From the NCBI RefSeq assembly GCF_014192105.1, contig NZ_JACHXK010000019.1, positions 1-64,000 of the forward strand: DNA of 64,000 nucleotides, given 5' to 3'. A program made the translations under genes and the position numbers. The notes under the pieces are model-generated. The model was given only the letters and a program-made list of their open reading frames with translations, was not told the DNA's origin and did no database searches. This document shows positions 25,014-33,637 of the stretch, one piece after another. Position 1 is the stretch's first letter; the number at the start of each line of letters is the position of its first letter. Source of the stretch: Paenibacillus phyllosphaerae. Lineage in GTDB: Bacteria; Bacillota; Bacilli; Paenibacillales; Paenibacillaceae.

Positions 25014-26504
25014 ATGAATATCCCCGATTATATGGTGATTCCCGCAATTGTAGTAGGTGTATTGGTGGTGCTGGGGTTGGCATTCTGGGCCAGATACAAG
25101 ACGGTTGGTCCGGACGAGGCGATGATAGTGACCGGTTCGTTCCTGGGCAGCAGCAATGTCATAACAGATGAGGCCCAGCGCAAAATAAAAATCGTGCGTG
25201 GAGGCGGCTCGTTCATTATTCCGATCTTCCAACAAGCCGAGTATCTATCCTTGCTGTCCCACAAGCTGGATGTCTCCACCCCTGAGGTGTACACGGAGCA
25301 AGGCGTGCCCGTACTGGCGGATGGCGTCGCGATTATCAAAATCGGCGGCGTGGTCGAAGATATCGCGACGGCAGCTGAGCAGTTCATGGGCAAGCCAATT
25401 GAGTCGTTGAAATCGGAAGCACAGGAGGTGCTAGAAGGTCACCTGCGCGCGATTTTAGGATCTATGACCGTGGAAGAGGTGTACCGCAACCGGGATAAAT
25501 TCGCCCAAGAGGTGCAAGGCGTTGCAGCGCGTGATTTGAAGAAAATGGGTCTGGTCATCGTCTCCTTCACGATTAAGGATGTGCGCGACAAGCACGGTTA
25601 CCTGGAAGCGCTAGGTAAACCACGAATTGCGGTTGTCAAACGAGATGCGGACATCGCGCAAGCGGAAGCGATACGGGACGCTAGAATTCAAAAAGCACGT
25701 GCGGAAGAGGAAGGCCAGAAGGCGGAATTGCTGCGCGACACGAACATTGCTGAGGCGAGCAAAGAAAAGGAATTAAAAGTAGCGTCATTCAAAAAAGAGC
25801 AAGATACCGCTAAGGCAGAAGCCGATCAGGCTTACGCGGTACAAGAGGCTCGGGCTAAACAATCCGTCGTGGAAGAACAAATGCGAGTCGAGCTTGTTCG
25901 CAAAGAGCGCGAGATTGACCTGGAGGCAAAGGAAATTCTCCGCAGGGAAAAGCAATACGACTCCGAAGTAAAGAAGAAAGCGGATGCCGAGCGATACTCC
26001 GTCGAGCAAGCGGCCGAGGCCGATAAAGCCAAGAAGCTTCGTGAAGCGGATGCACTTCAATATCGCATCGAGGCGGAGGCGAGAGCGAATGCCGAACAGA
26101 AGCGTTTGGAAGGACTGGCGATTGCGGAGGCTGAACGCGCCAAAGGTACAGCGGAAGCCGAAGTCATTCGTCTGCGCGGCCTGGCGGAAGCCGAAGCGAA
26201 GGAAAAGTTGGCGCAGGCCTTCGAGAAATTCGGGGAAGCGGCTGTGCTTGATATCGTCGTCAAGATGTTGCCGGAGCTGGCAGGCAAAGTAGCAGAGCCG
26301 ATTAAAGGCATCGACAAGTTGACCGTTGTGGATACGGGCCATGGCGAAGGCGCAGCTCGTGTCAGCAATTATGTAACTTCGCTGATGGCTACCGCACCAG
26401 AGATGTTGAAGAGCGTCTCGGGACTGGACGTGAATGAGTTAGTCAAAAACTTGACGAGCGGCCGCAGCGCGAACAAAGAATTGCGAGTTCCAGAGGATAG
26501 GTAA
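25014..26504 (+). CDS. floT: Flotillin
   Basis: 496-residue SPFH/band 7 scaffold of membrane microdomains. One N-terminal membrane segment (about residues 6-23) is followed by the SPFH domain (VTGSFLGSSNVITDEAQRKIKIVRGGGSFIIPIFQ, KPIESLKSEAQEVLEGHLRAILGSMTVEEVYRNRDKFAQEV). A long Ala/Glu/Lys coiled coil (about 215-390) comes next, then the flotillin tail. AGGAG lies upstream. It pairs with the preceding NfeD protein. Confidence 0.93.
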   Translation: MNIPDYMVIPAIVVGVLVVLGLAFWARYKTVGPDEAMIVTGSFLGSSNVITDEAQRKIKIVRGGGSFIIPIFQQAEYLSLLSHKLDVSTPEVYTEQGVPVLADGVAIIKIGGVVEDIATAAEQFMGKPIESLKSEAQEVLEGHLRAILGSMTVEEVYRNRDKFAQEVQGVAARDLKKMGLVIVSFTIKDVRDKHGYLEALGKPRIAVVKRDADIAQAEAIRDARIQKARAEEEGQKAELLRDTNIAEASKEKELKVASFKKEQDTAKAEADQAYAVQEARAKQSVVEEQMRVELVRKEREIDLEAKEILRREKQYDSEVKKKADAERYSVEQAAEADKAKKLREADALQYRIEAEARANAEQKRLEGLAIAEAERAKGTAEAEVIRLRGLAEAEAKEKLAQAFEKFGEAAVLDIVVKMLPELAGKVAEPIKGIDKLTVVDTGHGEGAARVSNYVTSLMATAPEMLKSVSGLDVNELVKNLTSGRSANKELRVPEDR

Positions 26505-26537
26505 CAGTAGGGTAAGTAGGAAAAGTCTGAATCAATT

Positions 26538-26587
26538 GAACGATCTTTGTCCTGTGATCTCTTGGGACGGAGGTCGTTTGTTTTTCA
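26538..26587 (+). terminator. Terminator of the flotillin operon
   Basis: AACGATCTTTGTCC pairs with GGGACGGAGGTCGTT and is followed by TGTTTTTC. It also marks the end of the backbone on this side of the accessory island. Confidence 0.8.
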
Positions 26588-26721
26588 ATTTCTAAGGTAG
26601 GTTTGGGGAACCAAATTAGAAAACTGGCCTTAACTATAAACAGAAAATCAATGCACCTAAGAATGATGTAGTACGAGGAACAGACAAGTATCGTCAAATT
26701 TATCATAAGACTGAGTTATTT

Positions 26722-26789
26722 TATTCAACTGCCAAAAATATATTGAAATTGTGTCAGTTGAATTGTAGAGAATAACTTTTCCTTGGCAG
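26722..26789 (+). promoter_or_regulatory. Two mutually exclusive inverted repeats upstream of the GTPase gene
   Basis: ATTCAACTG (26722-26730) can pair with CAGTTGAAT (26756-26764), while the overlapping CTGCCAA (26728-26734) can pair with TTGGCAG (26783-26789). The left arms share bases, so only one can form at a time. The remainder of 26588-26840 shows nothing else. Confidence 0.35.
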
Positions 26790-26840
26790 AATTAAACGAT
26801 CATGGCTGACAACTAAGTCATCAATGGGGAGGTCGCTGCA

Positions 26841-29126
26841 ATGATTAGAGATATTCGCTACACATACATGTCGAACGGCACAATTGACGTTAGATGGGAT
26901 GATGGGCGTGTACGCACTGTTGGGGTTATCAATAAAGAGGAATTTGGATTATTTAAAATTGCCTTTAATTATTTTCTTTATGAAACTCCATTTAATACTT
27001 TAAGGTTGGAGCAGATTGAGCGCATAATCGAGAATGGATTTAAATTGCAATTGGCTAGTAAATTAAAAATGGATCTTAAAGATGAGGCTTTTACTCGCAT
27101 CCATGCACAAGTTGAACGAGTTGCCTACAAAATAGGCAGACGTGAATTTGAACATCTGACTATTGAAGAAGAATTAGGCTTGCAAGAACAAAAATCCGAT
27201 TATCAGATTCTTCTGGCGGCAAGGACAGGAGCTGGAAAAAGCACCATTATTAAAAGCTGCAGCTCCCTTCCAGACAACGTTAACTTCCCCGTTATTAATG
27301 CCAATCGAACGACTACATTCCCAACGGAGTATGTGCTTTCGAATGATTTAACCTATGATTTTAAGATCGTGTTTCATGATAAAGAATGGATTATTCCAAG
27401 AGTACAGGATGCTCTTGCAGCATTTATCAAAAAATATATCTCGCTTAAATGTGGCCAAGGCCTTGTTTCTGATGGCTTACTTGAAGAATGCGTAGAGGCT
27501 TTCAATAATGCAGATGAACAGAATATATTTATTATTCGACATGTATTGGGTCAATATAAAATAGATGCGAAGTCATCGCTTGATATTGAGTTAAATGCTT
27601 TTTGGAACACCCTTTATGCCATGATCGAAGATTGGTATATGAATGTAACTCGCAAAGAAGAGGTAACCAGTATTTCAACAAGAGATTTTTTAATCGAATA
27701 TATGCATCAAAAGTTAGAGAATGATTTAGACAGTAACACTAATCCCTTGAATTCAAAAGGGAAAATTATCTCTATGATTTACGAGTATATACAAAAAAGA
27801 GTTTATAACATTCTAAAAGAGGCAGAAACAACTCGAGCAAAGCAGACAACCATAGGAGGCTCTCCGGGGTTCGGTATAATAGAAAATTCTAATACGATTA
27901 AAGGTTATCATGGAGTCTATTCCCTGCAAGAGGCTTGGAACATGCTGCGCTTCTTTTTCAGTCGAGACTCATCTGATATTGGCAAATCGATTACTCCATT
28001 GGTGAAGAGAGCTAAAGTGAAAGTGCCATATAATCAAGAGTTTAATGGCAAGTATGCAACAGTTTCACTTCACGATATAGTGGGCTATGGGCACAGTAAT
28101 TCTGATACCGGCTCGTTGGAAGGAAGTATTTTAATTAACTATTCGCATTTTGACGTTATTGCTGTAATAGAACGTTCTGATGATCCTATGAACGAAGTTA
28201 CAAAGAAAATACTGAAGAACTTATTAGACACTGCACTGAAGAAAAAGATACTTATCTGCTACAGCCACTATCACAGATTAAACAAGGATGATTGGTCTGA
28301 AGAGACCTATGAGCAGGAAAGAGAACATGAGTTGATAAAATTGCAAGAACAAGCGTTACGAAAAATGAATACGGACCAGCATGATATCTCTGAGTTAAAT
28401 GCACTAAGAACCATGTTTTTACGCTATGATGTGTACGAAGAAGGTGCAAGACGGAAGACAAGAGTTATCAAAAATCGCAAGGACGCTGAGGAGTTCGTAT
28501 CTAAAGTAGTCTCAGTCGCTGAATCTGTCCATGAAGCACAGCTAGAGAAACCAATAGAGCTTAGGTACGATGCTAGTATTATCAATACCGTTTATCAAAA
28601 AGCAAGAGAAGATTTTTTAAGAATACAAAAGGAAGTATATGATGACGCTCGCCCTCCCCATTACGCGATAACCAAAGCCCTTACTAAAAGATTGTGGTAT
28701 AAAGAGACTCATTATGGTAATTCAAATATGATACTAAAACCATTAGACGATTTTCATATGTGCTTTATGACTCACTTCAACGATTTTCTAAGCCAATCTA
28801 TTCTTGTTACTCAACTAGACGATGAAGCATCACTGCTTATTCTTGACCATATAAAAGAAAAGGTAGCTCAGGACCTGAAAGATGAAGTTCGCATGGTATT
28901 TCTTAATACTATTCCAGCGGATATCGAACCACAGAAGTATATCTGGGACAATGAATGGGAGGAGTGTTTTTCTTTTAGTGGTCAAAAATCAGATGTGAAA
29001 CGTAGAGCTCGAATATTAGAGATTTTTGAACGAATCGTGCCTAAAGTCGAGATGAATAAGAAAGCATACTGGGTTCATTTTCTCGAAAGACAATTAAAAG
29101 CATTGAATGTAATTAAGAACTACTGA
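26841..29126 (+). CDS. Large P-loop GTPase-like protein, function unknown
   Basis: 761 residues, AT-rich. GTPase-type motifs are visible in order: P-loop AARTGAGKST (about residues 126-135), DxxG in LHDIVGYGHS (about 412) and NKxD in HRLNKDDW (about 480). The long spacing between G1 and G3 implies a large inserted domain. The C-terminal 250 residues are charged and helical. There are no membrane segments. GGGAGGTC precedes the ATG. It is a single-gene unit with its own terminator at the edge of a mobile island, a setting typical of defence or stress genes, but no such function is shown. Confidence 0.75.
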   Translation: MIRDIRYTYMSNGTIDVRWDDGRVRTVGVINKEEFGLFKIAFNYFLYETPFNTLRLEQIERIIENGFKLQLASKLKMDLKDEAFTRIHAQVERVAYKIGRREFEHLTIEEELGLQEQKSDYQILLAARTGAGKSTIIKSCSSLPDNVNFPVINANRTTTFPTEYVLSNDLTYDFKIVFHDKEWIIPRVQDALAAFIKKYISLKCGQGLVSDGLLEECVEAFNNADEQNIFIIRHVLGQYKIDAKSSLDIELNAFWNTLYAMIEDWYMNVTRKEEVTSISTRDFLIEYMHQKLENDLDSNTNPLNSKGKIISMIYEYIQKRVYNILKEAETTRAKQTTIGGSPGFGIIENSNTIKGYHGVYSLQEAWNMLRFFFSRDSSDIGKSITPLVKRAKVKVPYNQEFNGKYATVSLHDIVGYGHSNSDTGSLEGSILINYSHFDVIAVIERSDDPMNEVTKKILKNLLDTALKKKILICYSHYHRLNKDDWSEETYEQEREHELIKLQEQALRKMNTDQHDISELNALRTMFLRYDVYEEGARRKTRVIKNRKDAEEFVSKVVSVAESVHEAQLEKPIELRYDASIINTVYQKAREDFLRIQKEVYDDARPPHYAITKALTKRLWYKETHYGNSNMILKPLDDFHMCFMTHFNDFLSQSILVTQLDDEASLLILDHIKEKVAQDLKDEVRMVFLNTIPADIEPQKYIWDNEWEECFSFSGQKSDVKRRARILEIFERIVPKVEMNKKAYWVHFLERQLKALNVIKNY

Positions 29127-29194
29127 TTTATATATGCTGGAGACATCTGCGGGCTTGTAGCAGTTAGAAATCCAATAGCTCAAAAAGATAATCA

Positions 29195-29232
29195 AAGGAC
29201 GAATGCGAAATCTGTGTTCGTCCTTGTTTGTT
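29195..29232 (+). terminator. Intrinsic terminator after the GTPase gene
   Basis: AAGGACGAA and TTCGTCCTT pair around a 13-base loop, followed by GTTTGTT. The stretch 29233-29827 has no convincing gene. It holds AT-rich promoter-like sequence just before the secreted-protein gene. Confidence 0.75.
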
Positions 29233-29827
29233 ACGTTCTAACTAGCAGTACCAGACAAATCATGACCAAGCAGAAGAGGATCAATCACGGAGTCTTCCGC
29301 AATAAGCCGGCGATTATGACAGGGTTTGCATTCAGCATATCAAAAACAAGCATGAGAAGGCTGTTGCCTGATCGTCAAGGTGGATACAATACTTCGGTAA
29401 TCTGATGATTGATGTGTGTGACCATCCATTATGTGCTTCAATGATAGGGGCTTTATTCCAGCTCATTTCTAAAGGTGATAATATAATCATTTAGGTGTTT
29501 TATTCATCTGTCATGGCAATGTTGCAGAGCGATACGAGATTGCTGCTTGTTAAGGCCAACTCTGGATGATGCCCCCAAGTATTCAGCGAAGCTTTAAGCC
29601 AAGAATATTTATTAGGACTCGACTTCTACACGAAGTGGTTATTTATCGTGTCTATGAAAGTTGAGTCCGGTATAAAGTGAATAATGACAATTCGGTTTTG
29701 TCAACAAATCTTTTTGTTAGAATTTTTTAATTTTTGTAATTCATTTGTAATATTACATTTCCATTCATTCCTATGGTATATTATGGAATGTAAGGCAAAT
29801 AACTTGTATGGAGGTTTCAAAAAAGGT

Positions 29828-30631
29828 ATGAATGGATTCAAGAAGAGTTTATCTACGGTTCTTGCTGTCGGCTTAGTCACAACATCACTTGCTGCTACTG
29901 GTTTCGCTGCTGAGAAATCTGATACTCAATCAACTCAAACTTCAAGAAATCTTTACACAGCTAATAATGAGTTTCTCGGTACTGTTACCACTAATACTAC
30001 TATTACACTTAGTAAAGAAGGCCAAGATACTCTCTTTACAGTAACAAAGACTAACGATTACACATTGGAACCAAAATATAGTAGCATTAAAGAGTACCAA
30101 GCTGAGTTTGCAGATGGTACTGAAACAAGAAACTATCGATTAACAAAAAACAAAGAGATTTATGTTGACGGTGAGTTGTTAGAAACAGGTGAGGATAATA
30201 GTAACGCCCTTAGTAGCGGAATTACAGCATTGAATGCTACAGGTGGTGTAGCTGCATATTCCCACTATTATAGCACTAGCGACTACAAGAAATTTACTTT
30301 TGCGACTTACAGCGATGTAGATTTTGCCGCTGATTCTGATAATCTGAAAGCTTCAGGTTCTCATGTATCTAAAACAGTTGCTCCTACAGTTACATTCTTT
30401 GATTCAGCACGGTCTAATATTGATATGTTTTCAAATGATTACACTGCCTATCAAGCTGCTCTAGCCTCGCTAGCAGTTGCTTTAGGAACAACAATTGTTA
30501 CGTGGGGAACCGTAGTTGGTGCACTCGCTGGTGGTGCAGCATCTGCAGCAGCTGCTGGTGTCGCAATCGATCAGTTTAATAGTATGGAAACTCATATTGG
30601 GCAAGCGTATGGTTATGTTAATAACATGTAA
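29828..30631 (+). CDS. Secreted protein with Gly/Ala-rich hydrophobic C-terminus (bacteriocin-like candidate)
   Basis: 267 residues. A Sec signal peptide is clear (MNGFKKSLSTVLAVGLVTTSLAATGFA, cut after GFAA). The mature part is Ser/Thr/Asp/Tyr-rich, and residues about 220-250 form a hydrophobic Gly/Ala-rich helix (GTVVGALAGGAASAAAAGVAI) able to insert in membranes. There are no cysteines. The family is not recognised with certainty; large Sec-secreted bacteriocins of the geobacillin 26 kind are one possibility. A small membrane protein follows. GGAGG lies 13 bases before the ATG. Confidence 0.65.
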   Translation: MNGFKKSLSTVLAVGLVTTSLAATGFAAEKSDTQSTQTSRNLYTANNEFLGTVTTNTTITLSKEGQDTLFTVTKTNDYTLEPKYSSIKEYQAEFADGTETRNYRLTKNKEIYVDGELLETGEDNSNALSSGITALNATGGVAAYSHYYSTSDYKKFTFATYSDVDFAADSDNLKASGSHVSKTVAPTVTFFDSARSNIDMFSNDYTAYQAALASLAVALGTTIVTWGTVVGALAGGAASAAAAGVAIDQFNSMETHIGQAYGYVNNM

Positions 30632-30652
30632 TCCACAAGAATATTAATATTT

Positions 30653-30693
30653 AGGATTTGATAGCTATGAAGTTTTTATAGCTATCAAATCCT
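30653..30693 (+). terminator. Terminator or attenuator between secreted protein and small membrane protein
   Basis: AGGATTTGATAGCTAT pairs perfectly with ATAGCTATCAAATCCT. The stem may end most transcripts while allowing read-through to 30718. Confidence 0.75.
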
Positions 30694-30717
30694 TATTCCA
30701 TTTGGAGAGGACGTTGT

Positions 30718-30975
30718 ATGATGATATATGTTTTTGCAGTATTAGTCGTTGTGCTTATTGACATACTAATTACTTATAGGTTGATTAAGTATAAAAATGA
30801 AGACTACAAAAAGTATAGAAAAGAGAATTTAGGTCTGATTATCTCAGGCACAGCGGTATTGGTAATAACCAAAATTCCATCGTTATACTTGTTTATTCTT
30901 CTTGGAATAAACGCACTCTTGTTCATAACCGTATTAACTAGATTTCAAAATAATCATGAACGGAGAACTGATTAA
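30718..30975 (+). CDS. Small two-helix membrane protein, possible immunity protein
   Basis: 85 residues with helices at about 3-22 and 40-73 and a lysine-rich loop between them (RLIKYKNEDYKKYRKEN). GGAGAGGA precedes the start (ATG 30718 or 30721). Its position directly behind a secreted, membrane-active-looking protein is that of a bacteriocin immunity gene; no homology supports this. Confidence 0.6.
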   Translation: MMIYVFAVLVVVLIDILITYRLIKYKNEDYKKYRKENLGLIISGTAVLVITKIPSLYLFILLGINALLFITVLTRFQNNHERRTD

Positions 30976-31083
30976 ATAAGTAAAATCTTGTCTTTAAGTT
31001 GTTATTCAGAGGTTGATATCTTGACTAGTCAACTGTGAATTAACTTAGATTGGCGATACTTTACTTAAATGGGGATATTGTGA

Positions 31084-31110
31084 AAACCGCCCGAGTTTGG
31101 GTGGTTTTTC
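31084..31110 (+). terminator. Intrinsic terminator
   Basis: AAACCGCCC and GGGTGGTTTTT pair around GAGTTT with a T-tract, ending the preceding unit. Confidence 0.85.
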
Positions 31111-31246
31111 TTTCCTGGTTTGAGAAAAGATTCTTTAGCAGTCCAGCGTGTCACATCAGAGAGACCACACGATCGGCCGCCGTTCGTCGTTGAACTTAAT
31201 GGCAGGTCAGTTCCAATATATGGTATGATATTCAGAGAATGATTTA

Positions 31247-31648
31247 ATGCTGTGTACCAGAGATGGAGGGTTTGCCATCAACTTCACTAACTTGCGAATT
31301 CTCGGAATATTGACTGTATTTCAGGGATTGTTGTACTTCCCTCCAATATTAGAGTACTTTTGGGGTTGGAGGTTCGTACCGATAGGTTTATTGTGGTGTC
31401 TTATACAAGTCTCCATGGGATATGCCTTGTGTTCTAGAGAATGGATGGAAGATAGGCGAATAACATATATCATCTTGCTTTGCAATTTGATTTATCAAAT
31501 GATGTGGAGTTACTTTATAATTGACCACATTAAAACGGTTCACTACATATTGCCTGGTTATATCCCCTACTTCATGCATTTTTTGTTGGTTATACTCAAT
31601 GGTTTCTTTTTTCTAGCGTTACAGGTTAAACGGACACCATCGAACTAG
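31247..31648 (+). CDS. Hypothetical four-helix membrane protein
   Basis: About 133 residues with four hydrophobic stretches rich in aromatic residues (LRILGILTVFQGLLYFPPILEYFWGW, IGLLWCLIQVSMGYALC, YIILLCNLIYQMMWSYFII, FMHFLLVILNGFFFLAL). The start is unclear. The ATG at 31247 lacks a good ribosome-binding site, while GGAGGG lies ahead of a non-standard ATC at 31277. Unrecognised. Confidence 0.5.
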   Translation: MLCTRDGGFAINFTNLRILGILTVFQGLLYFPPILEYFWGWRFVPIGLLWCLIQVSMGYALCSREWMEDRRITYIILLCNLIYQMMWSYFIIDHIKTVHYILPGYIPYFMHFLLVILNGFFFLALQVKRTPSN

Positions 31649-31680
31649 CCGGGAACAATAGCTCAACGATTACAGTGAAG

Positions 31681-31707
31681 CGGCAGTCGCAGAAGGCTGT
31701 CGTTTTC
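31681..31707 (+). terminator. Probable terminator
   Basis: CGGCAG and CTGTCG flank a 10-base loop and are followed by TTTTC. Confidence 0.45.
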
Positions 31708-31801
31708 TCATTTAAGATCATGCGCAGCGAGCCATATCAAAGGTAATGGCAAGTTTTTTCGGATTCATTACGGAAATCTATTTCTTCGGGCAATTCATCG
31801 C

Positions 31802-31833
31802 TTGACCCGGCACCATAGTCCGGGGTTTATCAT
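31802..31833 (+). promoter_or_regulatory. MerR-type promoter with over-long spacer and internal dyad
   Basis: TTGACC (31802-31807) and TATCAT (31828-31833) are 20 bp apart. The spacer contains the imperfect dyad ACCCGG / CCGGGGT. A 19-20 bp spacer with a central dyad is the hallmark of promoters untwisted by MerR-family activators, so the next gene probably controls itself here. Confidence 0.7.
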
Positions 31834-31856
31834 AATTAATGGGAGGAGGTTGCGCG

Positions 31857-32297
31857 ATGAATAGACTCACGATCAGTCAAGTGGCCGGAGCGGCGAACGT
31901 TAACCTAGAAACCGTCAAATATTACGAAAAGCGCGGGTTGCTGCCAAAGCCGGCCAGAAGCGAGTCGGGGTATCGGATGTATTCCACAACCGCTGTCGAA
32001 GATATTAGGTTGATCAAGAGAGCGCAAGATATCGGTTTTTCGTTGAATGAAATCAAGCAACTTCTGGCGGTGATCAATCAGGAGAGCTACTTTCCAGCGG
32101 AGGAGATACAGGCGCTAGCGATCGCAAAAATAAAGGAAATCAATGAAAAGATCACCCGGTTGGCGAGCTTCAAATCGCTGCTGGAGCAAGCGGTCGAACG
32201 TCCTGCGCATTTTGACCCTTCTCCCAAACCCAATTGCCCCGTGTTAAAAAGATTAAGAAAAGACGATGCTAATGAGCAAAACGATCGAGATTTTTAA
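31857..32297 (+). CDS. MerR-family transcriptional regulator
   Basis: 146 residues. The winged helix-turn-helix reads LTISQVAGAANVNLETVKYYEKRGLLPKPARSESGYRMYS, followed by IRLIKRAQDIGFSLNEIKQLL and a dimerisation helix. It resembles mercury-type MerR in layout but has a single Cys (PNCPVLKRL), so the three-Cys Hg site is missing. GGGAGGAGG precedes the ATG. The 3' end overlaps the next gene. Confidence 0.9.
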   Translation: MNRLTISQVAGAANVNLETVKYYEKRGLLPKPARSESGYRMYSTTAVEDIRLIKRAQDIGFSLNEIKQLLAVINQESYFPAEEIQALAIAKIKEINEKITRLASFKSLLEQAVERPAHFDPSPKPNCPVLKRLRKDDANEQNDRDF

Positions 32298-32538
32298 AGA
32301 CGGCAGCCCTCAATTGGAGGAACTCGAAGCCCTAGTCAGAGAGTTGACTTGCCCGCGATGCTCCAATTTCGTTTACAACACGGGTAGCCCAGGCACCAAG
32401 TCGCAGATGCAAGCCAAAGCGGCGGAATATGGAATCGAATCCTGGCCTGCGGTTACTTTGGATGGTAAAGCGGTGTCGCCGGAACAGCTTAAGAAGGGGA
32501 AAGTAGCGGAAATCGTACGAAACCTGTTTCACAAATAG
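32272..32538 (+). CDS. Small thioredoxin-fold protein with CPRC motif
   Basis: 88 residues; redox motif ELTCPRCSNFVYN near residue 30 and the cis-Pro loop SWPAVTLDGK. It is shorter than classical thioredoxin and resembles glutaredoxin/NrdH-size proteins. It overlaps the merR 3' end by 26 bases, so the two are cotranslated. The pairing suggests sensing and handling of a thiol-reactive metal or electrophile. Confidence 0.75.
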   Translation: MSKTIEIFKDGSPQLEELEALVRELTCPRCSNFVYNTGSPGTKSQMQAKAAEYGIESWPAVTLDGKAVSPEQLKKGKVAEIVRNLFHK

Positions 32539-32644
32539 ACCCAACATCCGGCTGTACTTTGCACTTGGTCATGATGGAGAATTGTGGTTTGACTCAGATT
32601 GACGTTACGCTATCGGAGAACGCTAGTTCAACACGCTGATTATT

Positions 32645-32698
32645 AAAACCTCTCCTTAGAAGCAAACTAGATTTTATAGCTTCTAAAGGAGAGGTTTT
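32645..32698. terminator. Long hairpin covering the ribosome-binding site of the following fragment
   Basis: A 19-bp stem with one bulge (AAAACCTCTCCTTAGAAGC against GCTTCTAAAGGAGAGGTTTT). It can act as a terminator in either direction, and it also buries the AAGGAGAGG that serves the ATG at 32703. Confidence 0.7.
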
Positions 32699-32702
32699 AT
32701 TT

Positions 32703-32800
32703 ATGAACTTAAGTGAGTTATGGAGATTGTATGAAGAAGACAAACGTATTCAAGGGTTCAGCTCCGCGACCATAAGACGTACTCGCCTATGGTCGAGCGA
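32703..32800 (+). pseudogene. N-terminal fragment of a tyrosine recombinase
   Basis: The product starts MNLSELWRLYEEDKRIQGFS with SATIRRTR after it, like the SAM-like core-binding N-terminus of phage/Xer integrases, then loses similarity and runs into IS3 debris. Only about 30 residues remain. Confidence 0.5.
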
Positions 32801-32830
32801 AAAAAAATACGAAACTAATATTATTTGCAT

Positions 32831-33001
32831 TCGTACCGAACTTTTGAGGGGCTTGAAAGAGACATTAAGGCCTACATTCACTTTTACAATTACGAACGAT
32901 TACAAGCAAAATTAAACGGCCTCAGTCCGATAGAATTCAGGACCAAGGCCGCTTAACTGACTTTTATTATTTATACTGTCCACTTGACGGGATGCAGTTC
33001 A
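32831..33001 (+). mobile_element. Right-end remnant of an IS3-family (IS150 group) element
   Basis: The frame ending at 32956 reads FEGLERDIKAYIHFYNYERL and QAKLNGLSPIEFRTKAA, the conserved C-terminus of IS150-type OrfB transposase. The right terminal repeat follows at about 32977-33001 (TGTCCACTTGACGGGATGCA then GTTCA), similar to the repeat at 68-92. The rest of the element is gone. Confidence 0.75.
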
Positions 33002-33065
33002 GCCGCGGCAACTGCTCCTTTTGTTGATAAGCTAACGACTTTGTTCTACAGATCACCTCTTTTAC

Positions 33066-33401
33066 TCACTTTCTTATAGTAAGTTTTCTCTTGGCCCAAT
33101 TTTTACGAGTATAGTAATTAAGTAAAGGAAGTCCATTTTCACGCGCCAGAAGATACTCCTTGATTCGTTCTTCTAATTTCACATCGTCAACCACTAAGAG
33201 TTCATTAGTTTCATTGATCTCCAGAGGTGGTACGACCACTTTGATAATTGCCAACTTCAATGCTTCAGTTAAACAGAAATTTATTAGTTCTTTATTCTCA
33301 CCACAATGATGTTTCAATAATGTAAGAGAATTAGGGGATAAGCGTAATTTTATCTCTTCCATTTCGTCATCCTTTACCCCCAGAGTATCAGTTATATCCA
33401 T
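33066..33401 (-). CDS. Hypothetical protein
   Basis: 111 residues, soluble and charged (MDITDTLGVKDDEMEEIKLRLSPNSLTLLKHHCGENKELINF, ending KNWAKRKLTIRK). AAGGAAG lies about 12 bases before the ATG at 33401; a GTG 12 bases earlier is possible. Not recognised. A small basic-tailed protein in a mobile island could be a regulator or antitoxin, but nothing in the sequence proves it. Confidence 0.5.
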   Translation of the reverse strand: MDITDTLGVKDDEMEEIKLRLSPNSLTLLKHHCGENKELINFCLTEALKLAIIKVVVPPLEINETNELLVVDDVKLEERIKEYLLARENGLPLLNYYTRKNWAKRKLTIRK

Positions 33402-33637
33402 TATTCCAAACACTTCCTTCCCTCTCTCAGATACTGTATCGTTATGCTAGAGTACGAACAGCTAGAACGAATCAATGACACCCAGCCTTTAATTGCACAG
33501 TGAATTGAATTATTAATCCGATACACGTTAACAAGGAAGGAATCTTTTTACTGTAGTAGAATGTAATGAAACAATGGAATTCGTTGTGGTAAGTTGAAAA
33601 AAGAACTGTAAAATTACGTGACTCGGAGGAACTAATT

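Noticed and set aside
29214-29405. 63-codon plus-strand frame between the GTPase gene and the secreted-protein gene.
   Set aside because: It begins inside a terminator stem and has no ribosome-binding site.
32970-33001. TATAC followed by TGTCC, which matches the 5 bases after the proposed right end of the Tn7-like element (TATAC at 44840) and could have been its left end.
   Set aside because: The sequence is already explained as the right terminal repeat of an IS3 element directly behind its transposase C-terminus, and no TnsB-type repeats follow it.
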